Assembly (NCBI GenBank): GCA_027320105.1
Contig: DAHVMA010000004.1
Span: 39,484-103,483, forward strand
DNA from: JAKAQB01 sp027320105
GTDB lineage: Bacteria; Actinomycetota; Acidimicrobiia; Acidimicrobiales; Palsa-688
Length of the DNA stretch: 64,000 bases
Direction of reading: 5' to 3'
The position numbers and the translations under genes are program-made. Positions within the stretch are counted from its first letter, which is position 1. Each line of letters opens with the position of its first letter. The notes below the pieces were generated by a model. The model saw only the letters and a list, made by a program, of their open reading frames with translations, was not told the origin of the DNA and searched no databases. Shown here piece by piece: positions 8,281 through 16,766 of the stretch.

Positions 8281-8817
8281 ATGATGGCGGGCATGCCCGT
8301 TCAGGCCGGCTGGGAGGGCCGCTACTTCGAGGACTTCACCGCTGGCGACGTGTACCGCCATCCGCTCGGCCGCACGCTGGGCGAGGCGGACAACACCTGG
8401 TTCACGTTGCTCACGATGAACACCAACCAGATCCACTTCAACGTCGAGTACGCCCGCCGCTCGGAGCTCAACCGGCCTCTGGTCGTCTCGACCCTCACCC
8501 TGGCCCTCGCCGTCGGCCAGAGCGTCACAGACCTGTCGCAGAACGCCTTCGCCAACCTCGGCTTCGACGAGGTGCGCTTCACCCATCCCGTGTTCGTCGG
8601 CGACACCCTCTGGTCGGAGTCGGTGGTGCTCGACAAGCGGGAGTCGCAGTCCCGCCGCCACGCCGGGATCGTGGGCGTGCGCACCCGGAGCCTCAACCAG
8701 CACGGCAACGAGGTCCTGTCCTTCCGGCGGAGCTTCTACGTCTACAAGCGCGGCGCACCGCAGGCGACCGACGCCTTCCCCGAGCCGGAGCGGCCGATCG
8801 ACGGCGACCGCGAGTAA
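8281..8817 (+). CDS. MaoC-like hot-dog dehydratase
   Basis: A 178-residue single hot-dog protein of the MaoC/(R)-specific enoyl-CoA hydratase superfamily, closest in layout to mesaconyl- or itaconyl-CoA hydratase-type members. It has YFEDFTAGDVYRHPLGRTLG at the N-terminus, the active-site helix MNTNQIHFNVEYA, the substrate-binding strand VRFTHPVFVGDTLWSES and the C-terminal RSLNQHGNEVLSFRRSFYVYKR. It would add or remove water at a CoA-thioester double bond. Three in-frame ATGs (8281, 8284, 8293) could be the start; family members usually begin near the third. It sits between the decarboxylase and agmatinase genes, a placement with no obvious metabolic link. Confidence 0.8.
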   Translation: MMAGMPVQAGWEGRYFEDFTAGDVYRHPLGRTLGEADNTWFTLLTMNTNQIHFNVEYARRSELNRPLVVSTLTLALAVGQSVTDLSQNAFANLGFDEVRFTHPVFVGDTLWSESVVLDKRESQSRRHAGIVGVRTRSLNQHGNEVLSFRRSFYVYKRGAPQATDAFPEPERPIDGDRE

Positions 8818-8826
8818 GACTGCGGC

Positions 8827-9795
8827 GTGCCATCCTCGTCCCCGCCTGCCGGCCCCCCGGACGGACGTCGCATCCCCCGCTTTGCCGGCCCCGACACGTT
8901 CGGCCGCCTCCCCACCCTCGACGCGGTCGGGCGGGCCGCGGTCGCGATCGTCGGCATACCGTTCGACTCCGGGGTCTCCTACCGGCCGGGGGCCCGCTTC
9001 GGCCCGCAGGCGATCCGAGCCGGCTCCAAGCTTCTCCGCCCCTACCACCCCGCCCTCGCGGTGCAGCCGTGGGCGGTCCAGCAGGTGGCCGACGCCGGCG
9101 ACATTCCGGCCAACCCCTTCTCGATCGCCGAGGCGATCGAGACGATCGCGCATGGCGTCGCCGAGCTGCTCGGACGGGCGGACCACCTGGTCGCGCTCGG
9201 CGGCGACCACACCGTCGCCCTGCCCCTGCTGCGGGCCACCGCCGGCCGGCACGGCCCGGTGGCGCTCGTCCACTTCGACGCCCACCAGGACACCTGGGAC
9301 ACCTACTTCGACGCCCCCTACACCCACGGCACGCCGTTCCGCCGGGCGGTCGAGGAGGGGGTGCTCGACTTGGACTGCTCAGCCCACGTCGGCACCCGGG
9401 GTCCCCTCTACGCGCCCGACGACCTCCTGGCCGACCACGACCTCGGCTTCGCCACCATCACGACGATCGACGTCGAGGAGCGGGGCGTGGCCGACGCCGT
9501 CGCGCGCATCCGGGCGCGGGTGGGCGAGCGGCCGGTCTACGTGAGCATCGACATAGACGTGCTCGACCCCGCCCACGCACCAGGCACGGGAACCCCCGAA
9601 CCGGGCGGGTTGACGAGCCGGGAGCTGATGGCCATCCTGCGCGGCCTCGACGGCATCCGCCTGGTCGGCGCCGACGTGGTGGAGGTGGCCCCCGCCTACG
9701 ACCACGCCGAACTGACCGCCCTGGCCGCCGCCAACCTCGTCTACGACCTCACCGGGCTGTTCGCATTGCAGTCGCTCCGGAGGGCCGGCGGGTAG
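8827..9795 (+). CDS. speB: agmatinase (ureohydrolase family)
   Basis: A 322-residue arginase/agmatinase superfamily enzyme with a complete dinuclear Mn2+ site: VALGGDHTVALP (His), LVHFDAHQDTWD (Asp-His-Asp) and VSIDIDVLDPAHAPGTGTPE (two Asp and the substrate Glu region). It would hydrolyse agmatine to putrescine and urea. The N-terminal segment FDSGVSYRPGARFGPQAIR is also typical. A GTG start at 8827 lies 9 bp after the MaoC stop. With the arginine-decarboxylase-like gene upstream this forms a two-step arginine-to-putrescine route. Guanidinobutyrase or another ureohydrolase remains possible. Confidence 0.85.
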   Translation: MPSSSPPAGPPDGRRIPRFAGPDTFGRLPTLDAVGRAAVAIVGIPFDSGVSYRPGARFGPQAIRAGSKLLRPYHPALAVQPWAVQQVADAGDIPANPFSIAEAIETIAHGVAELLGRADHLVALGGDHTVALPLLRATAGRHGPVALVHFDAHQDTWDTYFDAPYTHGTPFRRAVEEGVLDLDCSAHVGTRGPLYAPDDLLADHDLGFATITTIDVEERGVADAVARIRARVGERPVYVSIDIDVLDPAHAPGTGTPEPGGLTSRELMAILRGLDGIRLVGADVVEVAPAYDHAELTALAAANLVYDLTGLFALQSLRRAGG

Positions 9796-9887
9796 GTCCG
9801 GGTTGCGGCGTGCGGCCGGCGTGCGGCCGGCGTGCGGCGCGACGATCCGGCAGGATCGGCAAGGTCGGCAACGGGCGATCGCTGCCG

Positions 9888-9938
9888 CGTTGTTTGGGCA
9901 GTTGACCGCGATAATCGCAGACAACTGCCCAAACAACG
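9888..9938. terminator. 51-nt perfect-arm hairpin between convergent operons
   Basis: Two perfect 17-nt arms (9888-9904 and 9922-9938; inner part TTGTTTGGGCAGTTG) enclose a 17-nt loop that itself contains GCGAT/ATCGC. It lies between the agmatinase (+) and the ABC transporter operon (-). The position suggests a bidirectional transcription terminator, although no U-tract follows on either strand. Its base composition is clearly less GC-rich than its surroundings. Confidence 0.55.
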
Positions 9939-9986
9939 TGACGGTGCTCGCTTTGGTTGCGCTCAGGACTGATATGCCCTATTTGG

Positions 9987-10004
9987 GCTAGCGCTAGCGC
10001 TAGC
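9987..10004. repeat. GCTAGC palindrome array just downstream of the potA-like gene
   Basis: Eighteen bp made of three overlapping GCTAGC units, a perfect palindrome, sits 2 bp after the stop codon of the ABC ATPase gene on the minus strand. It could fold into a short hairpin and protect or end the transcript. No other function is apparent. Confidence 0.4.
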
Positions 10005-10006
10005 AG

Positions 10007-11077
10007 TTAGCCAGCGGCGATGGTGCGGAGCCGGGCCGAGTCCACGACCACCGACACGGGCTGGTCCAGGGAGAGCCCGAGGGCGGTCTCGCTCGAGACG
10101 TCCGCCACGAGGGCCCCGAGCCCGCAGTCGACTCCGACCCGGGTGACCGGTCCGAGGAACGTGACGCTGCGCACCCGGCCAGGCAGGCCGTTGTCCCCGT
10201 CGCCGTTGAGCGTCGTGCGCAGCCCCACGTCCTCGGGGCGGAGGTAGAGGGCGACGGAGGTGCCGTCGGAGTGGTCGAAGACGTCGGCGCCGACGGTGAG
10301 CACGACCTCCCCGCAGCGGACGGTGCGCTCCACGCTGGAGACGACACGCGCCTCCAGCCGGTTGACGGTGCCGACGAAGCTGGCGACGAAGGCCGTGCGG
10401 GGGCGGACGTACACCTCCGCCGGCGTCCCGACCTGTTCCACCCGCCCCTCCGACATCACGGCAACCCGGTCGGAGATCGACAGGGCCTCCTCCTGGTCGT
10501 GGGTGACGTAGAGCGTCGTGATGCCCAGCTCCAGCTGGATGCGTCGGACCTCTTCGCGCAGCTGCACCCGCACCTTGGCGTCGAGGGCCGAGAGTGGCTC
10601 GTCGAGCAGCAGCACCCCCGGCTCGTGGGCCAGGGCCCGGGCGAGCGCCACCCGCTGCTGCTGGCCACCAGACAGCTGGTGTGGGTAGCGGTCGACCTGC
10701 TTCGCCAGCCCGACGAGCCCGAGCAGGTCGCGCGCCCGTCGGTCGCGCTCGGCCCGGGGCTGGCGGCGGATGCGCAGCGGATACTCGACGTTGGACTTCG
10801 CCGACATGTTGGGGAACAGGCTGTAGGACTGGAACACCATGCCCATGTTGCGCCTGCTGGCGGGCAGGTGGAGCACGTCGGCACCGTCGACGAGCACCTC
10901 CCCCTCGTCGGGGTACTCGAAGCCGGCGACGATCCGCAGGGCGGTGGTCTTCCCGCAGCCGCTCGGGCCGAGAAGCGAGACGAACTCGCCCGACGCCACC
11001 TCGAGGTCCAAGCGGTCGAGGGCGACGACCCCGCCGCCAAACTGCTTGTGCAGGCCGCGCAGCTCTATCCGGGCCAC
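10007..11077 (-). CDS. potA: ABC transporter ATP-binding protein, PotA-like
   Basis: A 356-residue ABC ATPase: Walker A LLGPSGCGKTTALR, Q-loop MVFQSYSLFP, signature HQLSGGQQQRVALARAL, Walker B PGVLLLDEPLSALD and switch His LYVTHDQEEAL are all intact. The C-terminal 120 residues form a TOBE-type domain (YLRPEDVGLRTTL), as in PotA, CysA and FbpC. It energises uptake through the two permeases encoded upstream. It is the last gene of a four-gene minus-strand operon (binding protein, two permeases, ATPase). Polyamine specificity is suggested by gene order and by the facing putrescine-synthesis genes; iron, thiamine or phosphonate importers share this architecture. Confidence 0.85.
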   Translation of the reverse strand: MARIELRGLHKQFGGGVVALDRLDLEVASGEFVSLLGPSGCGKTTALRIVAGFEYPDEGEVLVDGADVLHLPASRRNMGMVFQSYSLFPNMSAKSNVEYPLRIRRQPRAERDRRARDLLGLVGLAKQVDRYPHQLSGGQQQRVALARALAHEPGVLLLDEPLSALDAKVRVQLREEVRRIQLELGITTLYVTHDQEEALSISDRVAVMSEGRVEQVGTPAEVYVRPRTAFVASFVGTVNRLEARVVSSVERTVRCGEVVLTVGADVFDHSDGTSVALYLRPEDVGLRTTLNGDGDNGLPGRVRSVTFLGPVTRVGVDCGLGALVADVSSETALGLSLDQPVSVVVDSARLRTIAAG

Positions 11078-11111
11078 GGGGCTCCTCCCTGCTCCCCACG
11101 GTGCGCCCGGC

Positions 11112-11942
11112 TCACCGGGTGGCCGCCACCTGAGCGGTCGTGCGGCCCCCGCGGCCGACGAGGTAGAGGGAGACCATCAGCGCCCAGGTGAGCAGGAGGC
11201 TGATGACCGACAGGGCTGCCGCCTCGTTGCCCGTCGTCTGACCGATGTTGAAGAGGTAGACGGGGAAGGTGTTGAACGAAAGGAGGCTGGAGATCGTGAA
11301 CTCCCCCATGGCGATGGCGACGGTGAGGAACGAGCCGACGATCACCGCCGAGCGGAGGTTGGGCAGCACCACACGCACGAGCGTGGACCATGTCGACCCC
11401 CCGCAGTTGGCCGACGCCTCTGCCAGGGTCCTTAGGTTGATCGCCCGCAGCCCGGCGTCGAGTGAACGGTAGAGGAACGGGAGGGCGAACACCACGTAGA
11501 TGAAGGCCAGCACCTCAGGACGCGAGTAGAGGAAGGTGAACGGGGTGAGGAAGGGGATCAGGCCGACGATGAGGACGATCGGGGGCACCACGAAGGGGAG
11601 CACGGACACGAAGTCCATGACCGGGCGGAGCCGGGGCAGCCGCAGGTGGATCCAGAACGTCGTTGGGATCAGCAGCAGGTTGCTCAGCACCACCGTCTCG
11701 ATCGCGATCTGCACCGAGAGCCAGAAGCTGGAGCGGAAGTTGGGATCGGCGAAGACGGTCGCGTACCAGTGGAACCCTGCGCTGTGACCGTTGACCAGGC
11801 CACCGAAGCTGAACTGCACCAACGAGATGATCGGGACGAGGAAGTAGGCCCCCGCTACGATGATCCACAGGACGTGCCAGACCGGGAGGTGGCGGCGGCC
11901 CCGGCGCCGGGCCGGGGGAGGCCCGACGGTCACCGCAGCCAT
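11112..11942 (-). CDS. potC: ABC transporter permease, PotC-like
   Basis: A 276-residue inner-membrane permease with six predicted helices. It has the ABC-2 binding-protein-dependent coupling (EAA) loop NLRTLAEASANCGGSTWSTL followed by VRVVLPNLRSAVIVG. The ATG at 11942 gives a short basic cytoplasmic N-terminus (MAAVTVGPPPARRRGRR) and then the first helix; longer readings run into Arg/His-rich non-protein sequence. It overlaps the 3' end of the upstream permease gene by 13 bp. It pairs with that permease to form the membrane channel of the importer. Confidence 0.83.
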   Translation of the reverse strand: MAAVTVGPPPARRRGRRHLPVWHVLWIIVAGAYFLVPIISLVQFSFGGLVNGHSAGFHWYATVFADPNFRSSFWLSVQIAIETVVLSNLLLIPTTFWIHLRLPRLRPVMDFVSVLPFVVPPIVLIVGLIPFLTPFTFLYSRPEVLAFIYVVFALPFLYRSLDAGLRAINLRTLAEASANCGGSTWSTLVRVVLPNLRSAVIVGSFLTVAIAMGEFTISSLLSFNTFPVYLFNIGQTTGNEAAALSVISLLLTWALMVSLYLVGRGGRTTAQVAATR

Positions 11943-12850
11943 CTGCTGGCCCTCCGCTGCAGCAGGTAGTAAACGACCATCAGCAGCGTGATGATGATCA
12001 TCATGCCGAACGCCAGCGCGTAGGCGAGCTGCGGGTCGACGGTGATGTTGCCGTTGGTCAGGTTGCCGATCAACTCGGTCACCAGGTTGCCGGTCGAACC
12101 CGACAGGGCATAGGCGGTGGCATAGGCGGAGAAGGCGCCACCGAAGAGCAGGACCATCGCCCCGAGCAGCGACGGCAGGAGGATGGGGAAGGCCACCGTC
12201 CGCCAGTAGGTGAAGCCCCCGGCCCCGAGGTTGGCCGCCGCCTCCCGCCACTCCCGCTTCAACCCGTCGAGGGCGGGGACGAGCAACAGCAGCATGAGGG
12301 GGAACTCGAAGTAGTTGTAGACCAGCGCCAGCCCCAGGGTGGTGGCGTTGGGGTTGATCGCCGCCAGGCTTATGCCCGCGTGACGGAACGCCACGGTTAT
12401 CACACCTGTGGCGCCGAGGGTGGAGGTGAAGGCGAACGCCAGCGGCACGCCCGCGAAGTTGGCGGCCATGCCGGAGAAGGTGGTGACCGAGGAGCGGATC
12501 AAGCGCGGGGCGCTCGGGTGGACGATGGCACTCGCAGCGAGCAGGCCGAGCACACCGCCCAAGAGCGCAGCGAGCGCTGACAGCTCGAGGCTGGCGCCGA
12601 AGGACGACAGGTACTGGGCCTGGAAGATCGTGGAGACGTTGCCGAGGGTGAAGGCGCCGTTCGGGGTCCGGAAGGCGTCCACCACCAACTCGCCGGCGGG
12701 GATGATCAGGAAGAAGGCGAGGTAGGCGGTGAGCGGGACCACCCCCAACCAGCGCAGCCCGCCCGGGCGCCAGCGCACCGCGCGGGCGCCGGCGCCCGTT
12801 GTGGCCGGGGCGTCGGAGCGGACGGCCCCGGGGGCCTGCGCGGTCTCCAT
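11930..12850 (-). CDS. potB: ABC transporter permease, PotB-like
   Basis: A 306-residue permease starting at the ATG at 12850 (METAQAPGAVRSDAP). It has a basic cytoplasmic tail, six predicted helices (the first LGVVPLTAYLAFFLIIPAGE) and the EAA loop EWREAAANLGAGGFTYWRTV followed by AFPILLPSLLGAMV. It lies between the solute-binding protein gene (6-nt gap) and the second permease gene (13-bp overlap). It is the partner subunit of the heterodimeric transmembrane domain of a PotABCD-type importer. Confidence 0.83.
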   Translation of the reverse strand: METAQAPGAVRSDAPATTGAGARAVRWRPGGLRWLGVVPLTAYLAFFLIIPAGELVVDAFRTPNGAFTLGNVSTIFQAQYLSSFGASLELSALAALLGGVLGLLAASAIVHPSAPRLIRSSVTTFSGMAANFAGVPLAFAFTSTLGATGVITVAFRHAGISLAAINPNATTLGLALVYNYFEFPLMLLLLVPALDGLKREWREAAANLGAGGFTYWRTVAFPILLPSLLGAMVLLFGGAFSAYATAYALSGSTGNLVTELIGNLTNGNITVDPQLAYALAFGMMIIITLLMVVYYLLQRRASRWLR

Positions 12851-12855
12851 CGCCG

Positions 12856-14031
12856 TCAGGCCATCGCCGGGCCCCACTTGGCCGCGAGGACGCTGGCGGC
12901 GTTGGTGGTCTGGGTCTCGTTGGGGAACACGACGCCGGCGTACTCGCTTGCCGGCGGCAGCTGCGCCTGCAACGAGGCGGGGATCAGGCCTTTGGACGAC
13001 AGGTCCTGGTAGCGGGCCGGGTGGGCGTAGCCTGCGAGGTACAGCAACTGGCCCTGGTCGGAGTAGAGGAACTCTTCCCACCAGCGAGCCGCCGACGGGT
13101 TGGGGGCGTCGATGCTCACCGCCTGGCAGTAGTAGTTGCCGAACTTGCCTGTCGCCGGGATGATGGTCTGCACCTTGGGGCTCCCGCCGAACTGCTTGTT
13201 GTAGGCGATGTTCAGGTAGTCCCACTCGATGGCGATGGGCGTGACACCCTTTTCGATGTTGGCGGGCAGGCAGTTGGTGGACGTCCAGTTGCCGTCCTTC
13301 TTCAGCTTGGCGTAGAACTCCACGCCGGGCGTGATGTCGTCGAGGGAGCCGCCGTTGGCCAGGGCGGCGGCGAACACGGCGGCGAAGGCGTCGCCGGCGC
13401 TGCGGGGGTCGCCGTTGATCGACACCATGCCCTTGTACTCGGGCTTGGTGAGATCCGACCAGGTCTGGGGTGGGTTCTTCACGACGCTGGTGTTCACCCC
13501 GAAGGAGATGACCCCGTAGTAGTCACCTGTCCAGTAGCCGTTGGGGTCCTTCATGTTTGCGGGGATGGTGTCCCAGGTGGACACCTTGAACGGCGCGAAC
13601 AGCTTCTCTTGGATGCCGACAACGGCCAGCGACGGGGCGACGTCCACCACGTCGGGCGCCCGGCTCTGACCCTTCAACGCCTTGAGGGCGGTCAGCTCCT
13701 GGGCGGAGCTGTCGTCGGGCGCCGCCGAGTTGACCTTGATCCCGTACTTGCTCTGGAAGGTGGAGATGATCGTGCCGTAGTTGGACCAGTCCGGCGGGAG
13801 GGCGATGACGTTGAGCTTGCCTTCGGCCTTGGCCTTGGCTTCGAGCGAAGAGAGGCTCCCGCTCGAGCTGGCGGAGGTCCCGGAGGGGGTAGACGACGGC
13901 GTGCTCGAGCCGCAGGCGTCGAGGACCACGGCGAGGGCTCCGACGCCGAGGAGCCCCGTCGCCCCGGTGCCGGCACGCCGCAGGAACTGCCGGCGGCTGA
14001 GAGGAGAAAAGGTGGAGACTTCGCTGCTCAT
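12856..14031 (-). CDS. Tat-exported lipoprotein solute-binding protein, PotD/family-1-like
   Basis: A 391-residue extracellular solute-binding protein. The N-terminus carries a twin-arginine motif (LSRRQFLRRAG), a hydrophobic stretch and the lipobox VVLDAC near residue 40, so it is predicted to leave folded through Tat and be lipid-anchored. The mature part has the two-lobe binding-protein pattern (LNVIALPPDWSNYGTIISTF; DVVDVAPSLAVVGIQEK; WTGDYYGVISFGVNTSVVKN; TPIAIEWDYLNIAYNKQ). It heads the importer operon. Spermidine/putrescine binding is plausible from the operon and the facing speB-like gene, but the sequence equally suits iron(III), thiamine or 2-aminoethylphosphonate binders. Confidence 0.78.
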   Translation of the reverse strand: MSSEVSTFSPLSRRQFLRRAGTGATGLLGVGALAVVLDACGSSTPSSTPSGTSASSSGSLSSLEAKAKAEGKLNVIALPPDWSNYGTIISTFQSKYGIKVNSAAPDDSSAQELTALKALKGQSRAPDVVDVAPSLAVVGIQEKLFAPFKVSTWDTIPANMKDPNGYWTGDYYGVISFGVNTSVVKNPPQTWSDLTKPEYKGMVSINGDPRSAGDAFAAVFAAALANGGSLDDITPGVEFYAKLKKDGNWTSTNCLPANIEKGVTPIAIEWDYLNIAYNKQFGGSPKVQTIIPATGKFGNYYCQAVSIDAPNPSAARWWEEFLYSDQGQLLYLAGYAHPARYQDLSSKGLIPASLQAQLPPASEYAGVVFPNETQTTNAASVLAAKWGPAMA

Positions 14032-14289
14032 GTGGTGCGCTCCTCTTCTGTCTGGGGTGCTGCCGGACGGCGCCGACCATAGATCCCCCGGGTGTTGTCA
14101 GGGAGACCGTAGACCAACGGGACGGCCAAGTCTCGGCAAACCATCGGTGATGGCAGGGGTACAGCGTAGCGGGGTCGTTCACCCGGAGTTCACCTGCCGG
14201 CCATCTGGGCGTTAGGATGCCAAACCCTCGCACCGCACCGCACCGGACGCTGCCCTCCGGGGCCCGGCACAAGGAGGATCGCGGCGATC

Positions 14290-15252
14290 GTGGCTCCTGT
14301 ACTCCTCGTCGCAGCCTTCGGCTTCGCCCTCCTGAGCGGGGCCAACGACGGCGCGACGCTGGGCGCGGCGGGGGCCCGCGCCGGGGCGCTGTCGATCTCG
14401 GCGAGCGTCGGTCTGCTCGCCGTCGCAGTGGCTGTCGTCCCGGCGCTGGTGGGCACCGGCGTGGCCACGACGCTCGCCCACGGGCTGGTGTCCTTCGAGC
14501 GCAGCGGCGGCCGCGTGGCGTTCCTCGCCGCCGTGGTGACCGCTTTGGTGGTGGTTGGAGCCCTGTCCCGCCGGGGTTTGCCGACGAGCACAACCCTGGC
14601 GCTCAGCGGCGGGATCGTCGGCGTCGGGTTCGGCGCCGGCCTTCCGTTGCATTGGACCACGGTGGTGGTGGTGGTGGTGGCCGGGCTGCTCGGGCCGCTC
14701 GTGGCGTCCGGCGCGGGGTTCCTCGCTGCCCGGTTCGTGCAGGCCGCCATCGGGCGGCCGGCGCACCGGCGCGCGGTGTCGAGGCTGGCGCGCCGCGCCG
14801 GGCCGGTGATGCAGTCCTTCGCCTACGGGGCCAACGGGGCGGAGAAGATGGTGGCCTTCGCCGCCGTCGCCACGGGAGCCGGCCTCGACCCGGTCCGGGT
14901 GTCCCTGCCCGACCAGCTCGGCATCGCCGGCTGCTTCTCGGCCGGCGCCCTCGTGACCGTCCGCCGGGTGTCGACCCGGGTGTCGGAGCAGATGGTGCGG
15001 GTCCGGCCCGAGGGTGCGGTGTCGGCCGCGGTCGCCTCCTCGGCGCTGGTCCTCGCCTCGGCGGCGGTCGGTCTCCCCATGTCGTCGACGCAGGCGTCGA
15101 CGGCGTCGCTCATCGGTGCCACCGCTCGCCTCTCGCCCCACCGCGTGCGCCGCGGGCAGGTGCTCTCGCTCGGCCTCGCCTGGGGCGCCACCCTCCCGGT
15201 CGCCGTCGCCGGCGGGGCCGTGCTGGGCCTCCTCGTCAGGGTCGCCCGGTGA
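14290..15252 (+). CDS. inorganic phosphate transporter, Pit family
   Basis: A 320-residue multi-pass membrane protein of the PiT family. The two inverted family repeats are visible: FALLSGANDGATLGAAGARA in the first half and QSFAYGANGAEKMVAF in the second, each preceding a Pro/Thr-Ser helix break (RRGLPTSTTLALSGGIVG; GLPMSSTQASTASLIGA). It would carry phosphate, as metal-phosphate or with cations, at low affinity. The GTG start at 14290 lies 12 nt after AAGGAGG. Its stop overlaps the start of the DUF47 gene (GTGA), the classical Pit/DUF47 pairing. It is short compared with E. coli PitA (about 500), as usual for this subgroup. Confidence 0.85.
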   Translation: MAPVLLVAAFGFALLSGANDGATLGAAGARAGALSISASVGLLAVAVAVVPALVGTGVATTLAHGLVSFERSGGRVAFLAAVVTALVVVGALSRRGLPTSTTLALSGGIVGVGFGAGLPLHWTTVVVVVVAGLLGPLVASGAGFLAARFVQAAIGRPAHRRAVSRLARRAGPVMQSFAYGANGAEKMVAFAAVATGAGLDPVRVSLPDQLGIAGCFSAGALVTVRRVSTRVSEQMVRVRPEGAVSAAVASSALVLASAAVGLPMSSTQASTASLIGATARLSPHRVRRGQVLSLGLAWGATLPVAVAGGAVLGLLVRVAR

Positions 15253-15938
15253 CCGTCCGCCGGCGGGGCCGCGTCGAGCGGTTGCGGGGCTTCGCCCGAG
15301 GGATGACCGGTGCCTCCAGCACCGCCCTGCTCGCCATCCTCGCCAGGCACCTCGACGCCGTGCGCGAAGGGCTGCGGCTCGCCGGAGCTGCAGTCAGCGG
15401 CCACGAGGAGGCGGCGACGGCGGCGATCGAGGCCGTCGAGCACCGGGGCGACGAGTTGCGCCAGGACCTGGTCACCGCCCTCGCCGACTGCCTGGTACCT
15501 CCGCTCGACAGGGAGGATGTCTTTCGGCTGTCCCGCGCCATCGACGACGTGCTCGACAACACCCGCGACTTCGCTCGTGAGTGGGCCCTCTACCGTCCCG
15601 ACGGGGAACGCAACCTGGCCCTGCTCCTCGAGGTCCTCGCAGCCGGGTCCGAGGACCTCTCGCTGGCGGTGCGGGCGGTGTCCCGGGACCCCGACGAGGC
15701 CACTCTCCACCTGCTCGCCGCCAAGCAGCGGGCCAACGAGGTGCGCCGCCGGTTCGAGACCGAGGTCGCCGCCCTCCTGGAGGGCGAGGTCACAGCGGAG
15801 GTGCTCAAGCACCGGGAGCTGCTCCGGCGCCTCGACGTGGTCGGGATCCGCCTCGGCGAGGCGGTCGACATCCTCTTCGACGCCCTCGTCAAGCGGGGGT
15901 CGGGCCTCACCGGCTCGGCTCCGCCGGGGGCTCGTTGA
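15249..15938 (+). CDS. DUF47 PhoU-like protein, partner of the phosphate transporter
   Basis: A 229-residue all-helical protein of the DUF47/TIGR00153 family, which is related to PhoU. It has the two-bundle pattern with acidic metal-binding helices (VEHRGDELRQDLVTALADCL, then DREDVFRLSRAIDDVLDNTR; later ELLRRLDVVGIRLGEAVDIL). These proteins regulate or assist the adjacent Pit transporter. The GTG start at 15249 overlaps the transporter stop by 4 bp, so the two should be made in fixed ratio. Confidence 0.85.
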   Translation: MTVRRRGRVERLRGFARGMTGASSTALLAILARHLDAVREGLRLAGAAVSGHEEAATAAIEAVEHRGDELRQDLVTALADCLVPPLDREDVFRLSRAIDDVLDNTRDFAREWALYRPDGERNLALLLEVLAAGSEDLSLAVRAVSRDPDEATLHLLAAKQRANEVRRRFETEVAALLEGEVTAEVLKHRELLRRLDVVGIRLGEAVDILFDALVKRGSGLTGSAPPGAR

Positions 15939-16004
15939 CGCCCCCCTGGGGCGACCCTATGCTCCGCCGGGGGTAACCTCGTTCCCACTCGTCGGCATGG
16001 AGGC

Positions 16005-16766
16005 ATGATGACCGGGTTCTTCCACCGGGCCAAGGACATCGTCAACGCGAAGGCGAACCGGGCCCTGGACTCCGCCGAGAAGCCAGACGAGATGCTCGAC
16101 TACAGCTACGAGCAGATGCTCGAGCAGATCACCAAGGTGCGTCAGGCCCTCGTCACCGTGGCGGCATCGCGCAAGCAGCTGGAGATGCAGGAGGACCAGT
16201 TCAAGCACTCCATGGACACCCTCACCCAGCAGGCGCAGCAGGCGCTGGGTGCCGGCCGCGAGGACCTGGCACGTGAGGCGCTCAGCCGCAAGCAGGTTGC
16301 CCAGCAGCAGATCGACTCGATGGACCCCCAGCACCAGCAGCTCGTCGAGCAGCAGGACAAGCTGACCAGCACGCTGCAGGCGCTCCAGCAGCGGGTCAAC
16401 CAGTTCCGCACCCAGAAGGAGACGCTCAAGGCCCAGTACGCGGCGTCGACGGCGGTGGCGTCGGTCGACAACCAGGTGGCCGGCATCTCCGAGACGTTCA
16501 ACAGCTCCAACGCCGCCCTCCAGCGGGCGCAGGACAAGATCGCCACCGCCCAGGCCCACGCCGGCGCCCTCGACGAGCTGCTTGAGTCCGGCGTGCTCGA
16601 CGACGTGGGAGCGGCCCACGGCGACGACATCCAGAAGGAGCTCGACCAGATCGGGGCCGGCAGCGCCGTGGACTCCGAGCTGGCCGCCCTCAAGGCGCAG
16701 GCGGTGCTGGCGGCGCCGCCGGCGCCGGCCGCCCTGCCGCAGGGCGGCGACACGCCGCCGACATGA
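16005..16766 (+). CDS. pspA: PspA/IM30 (ESCRT-III-like) family protein
   Basis: A 253-residue, almost entirely coiled-coil protein of the PspA/Vipp1 family: FFHRAKDIVNAKANRALDSA at the amphipathic N-terminus, ALVTVAASRKQLEMQEDQFK and QQLVEQQDKLTSTLQALQQR through the hairpin, and AQAHAGALDELLESGVLDDV near the end, with an Ala/Pro-rich tail. Such proteins polymerise on the inner face of the cytoplasmic membrane and stabilise it under stress. The start is one of two tandem ATGs (16005, 16008) behind GGAGG. It is the first gene of a five-gene operon; the next gene begins inside its stop codon (ATGA). No PspB/C or PspF is nearby. Confidence 0.85.
   Translation: MMTGFFHRAKDIVNAKANRALDSAEKPDEMLDYSYEQMLEQITKVRQALVTVAASRKQLEMQEDQFKHSMDTLTQQAQQALGAGREDLAREALSRKQVAQQQIDSMDPQHQQLVEQQDKLTSTLQALQQRVNQFRTQKETLKAQYAASTAVASVDNQVAGISETFNSSNAALQRAQDKIATAQAHAGALDELLESGVLDDVGAAHGDDIQKELDQIGAGSAVDSELAALKAQAVLAAPPAPAALPQGGDTPPT

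Noticed and set aside
9888..9938. Terminal inverted repeat of an insertion sequence
   Set aside because: The two arms are only 17 nt apart with no transposase or target duplication, and the position between convergent operons fits a terminator better.
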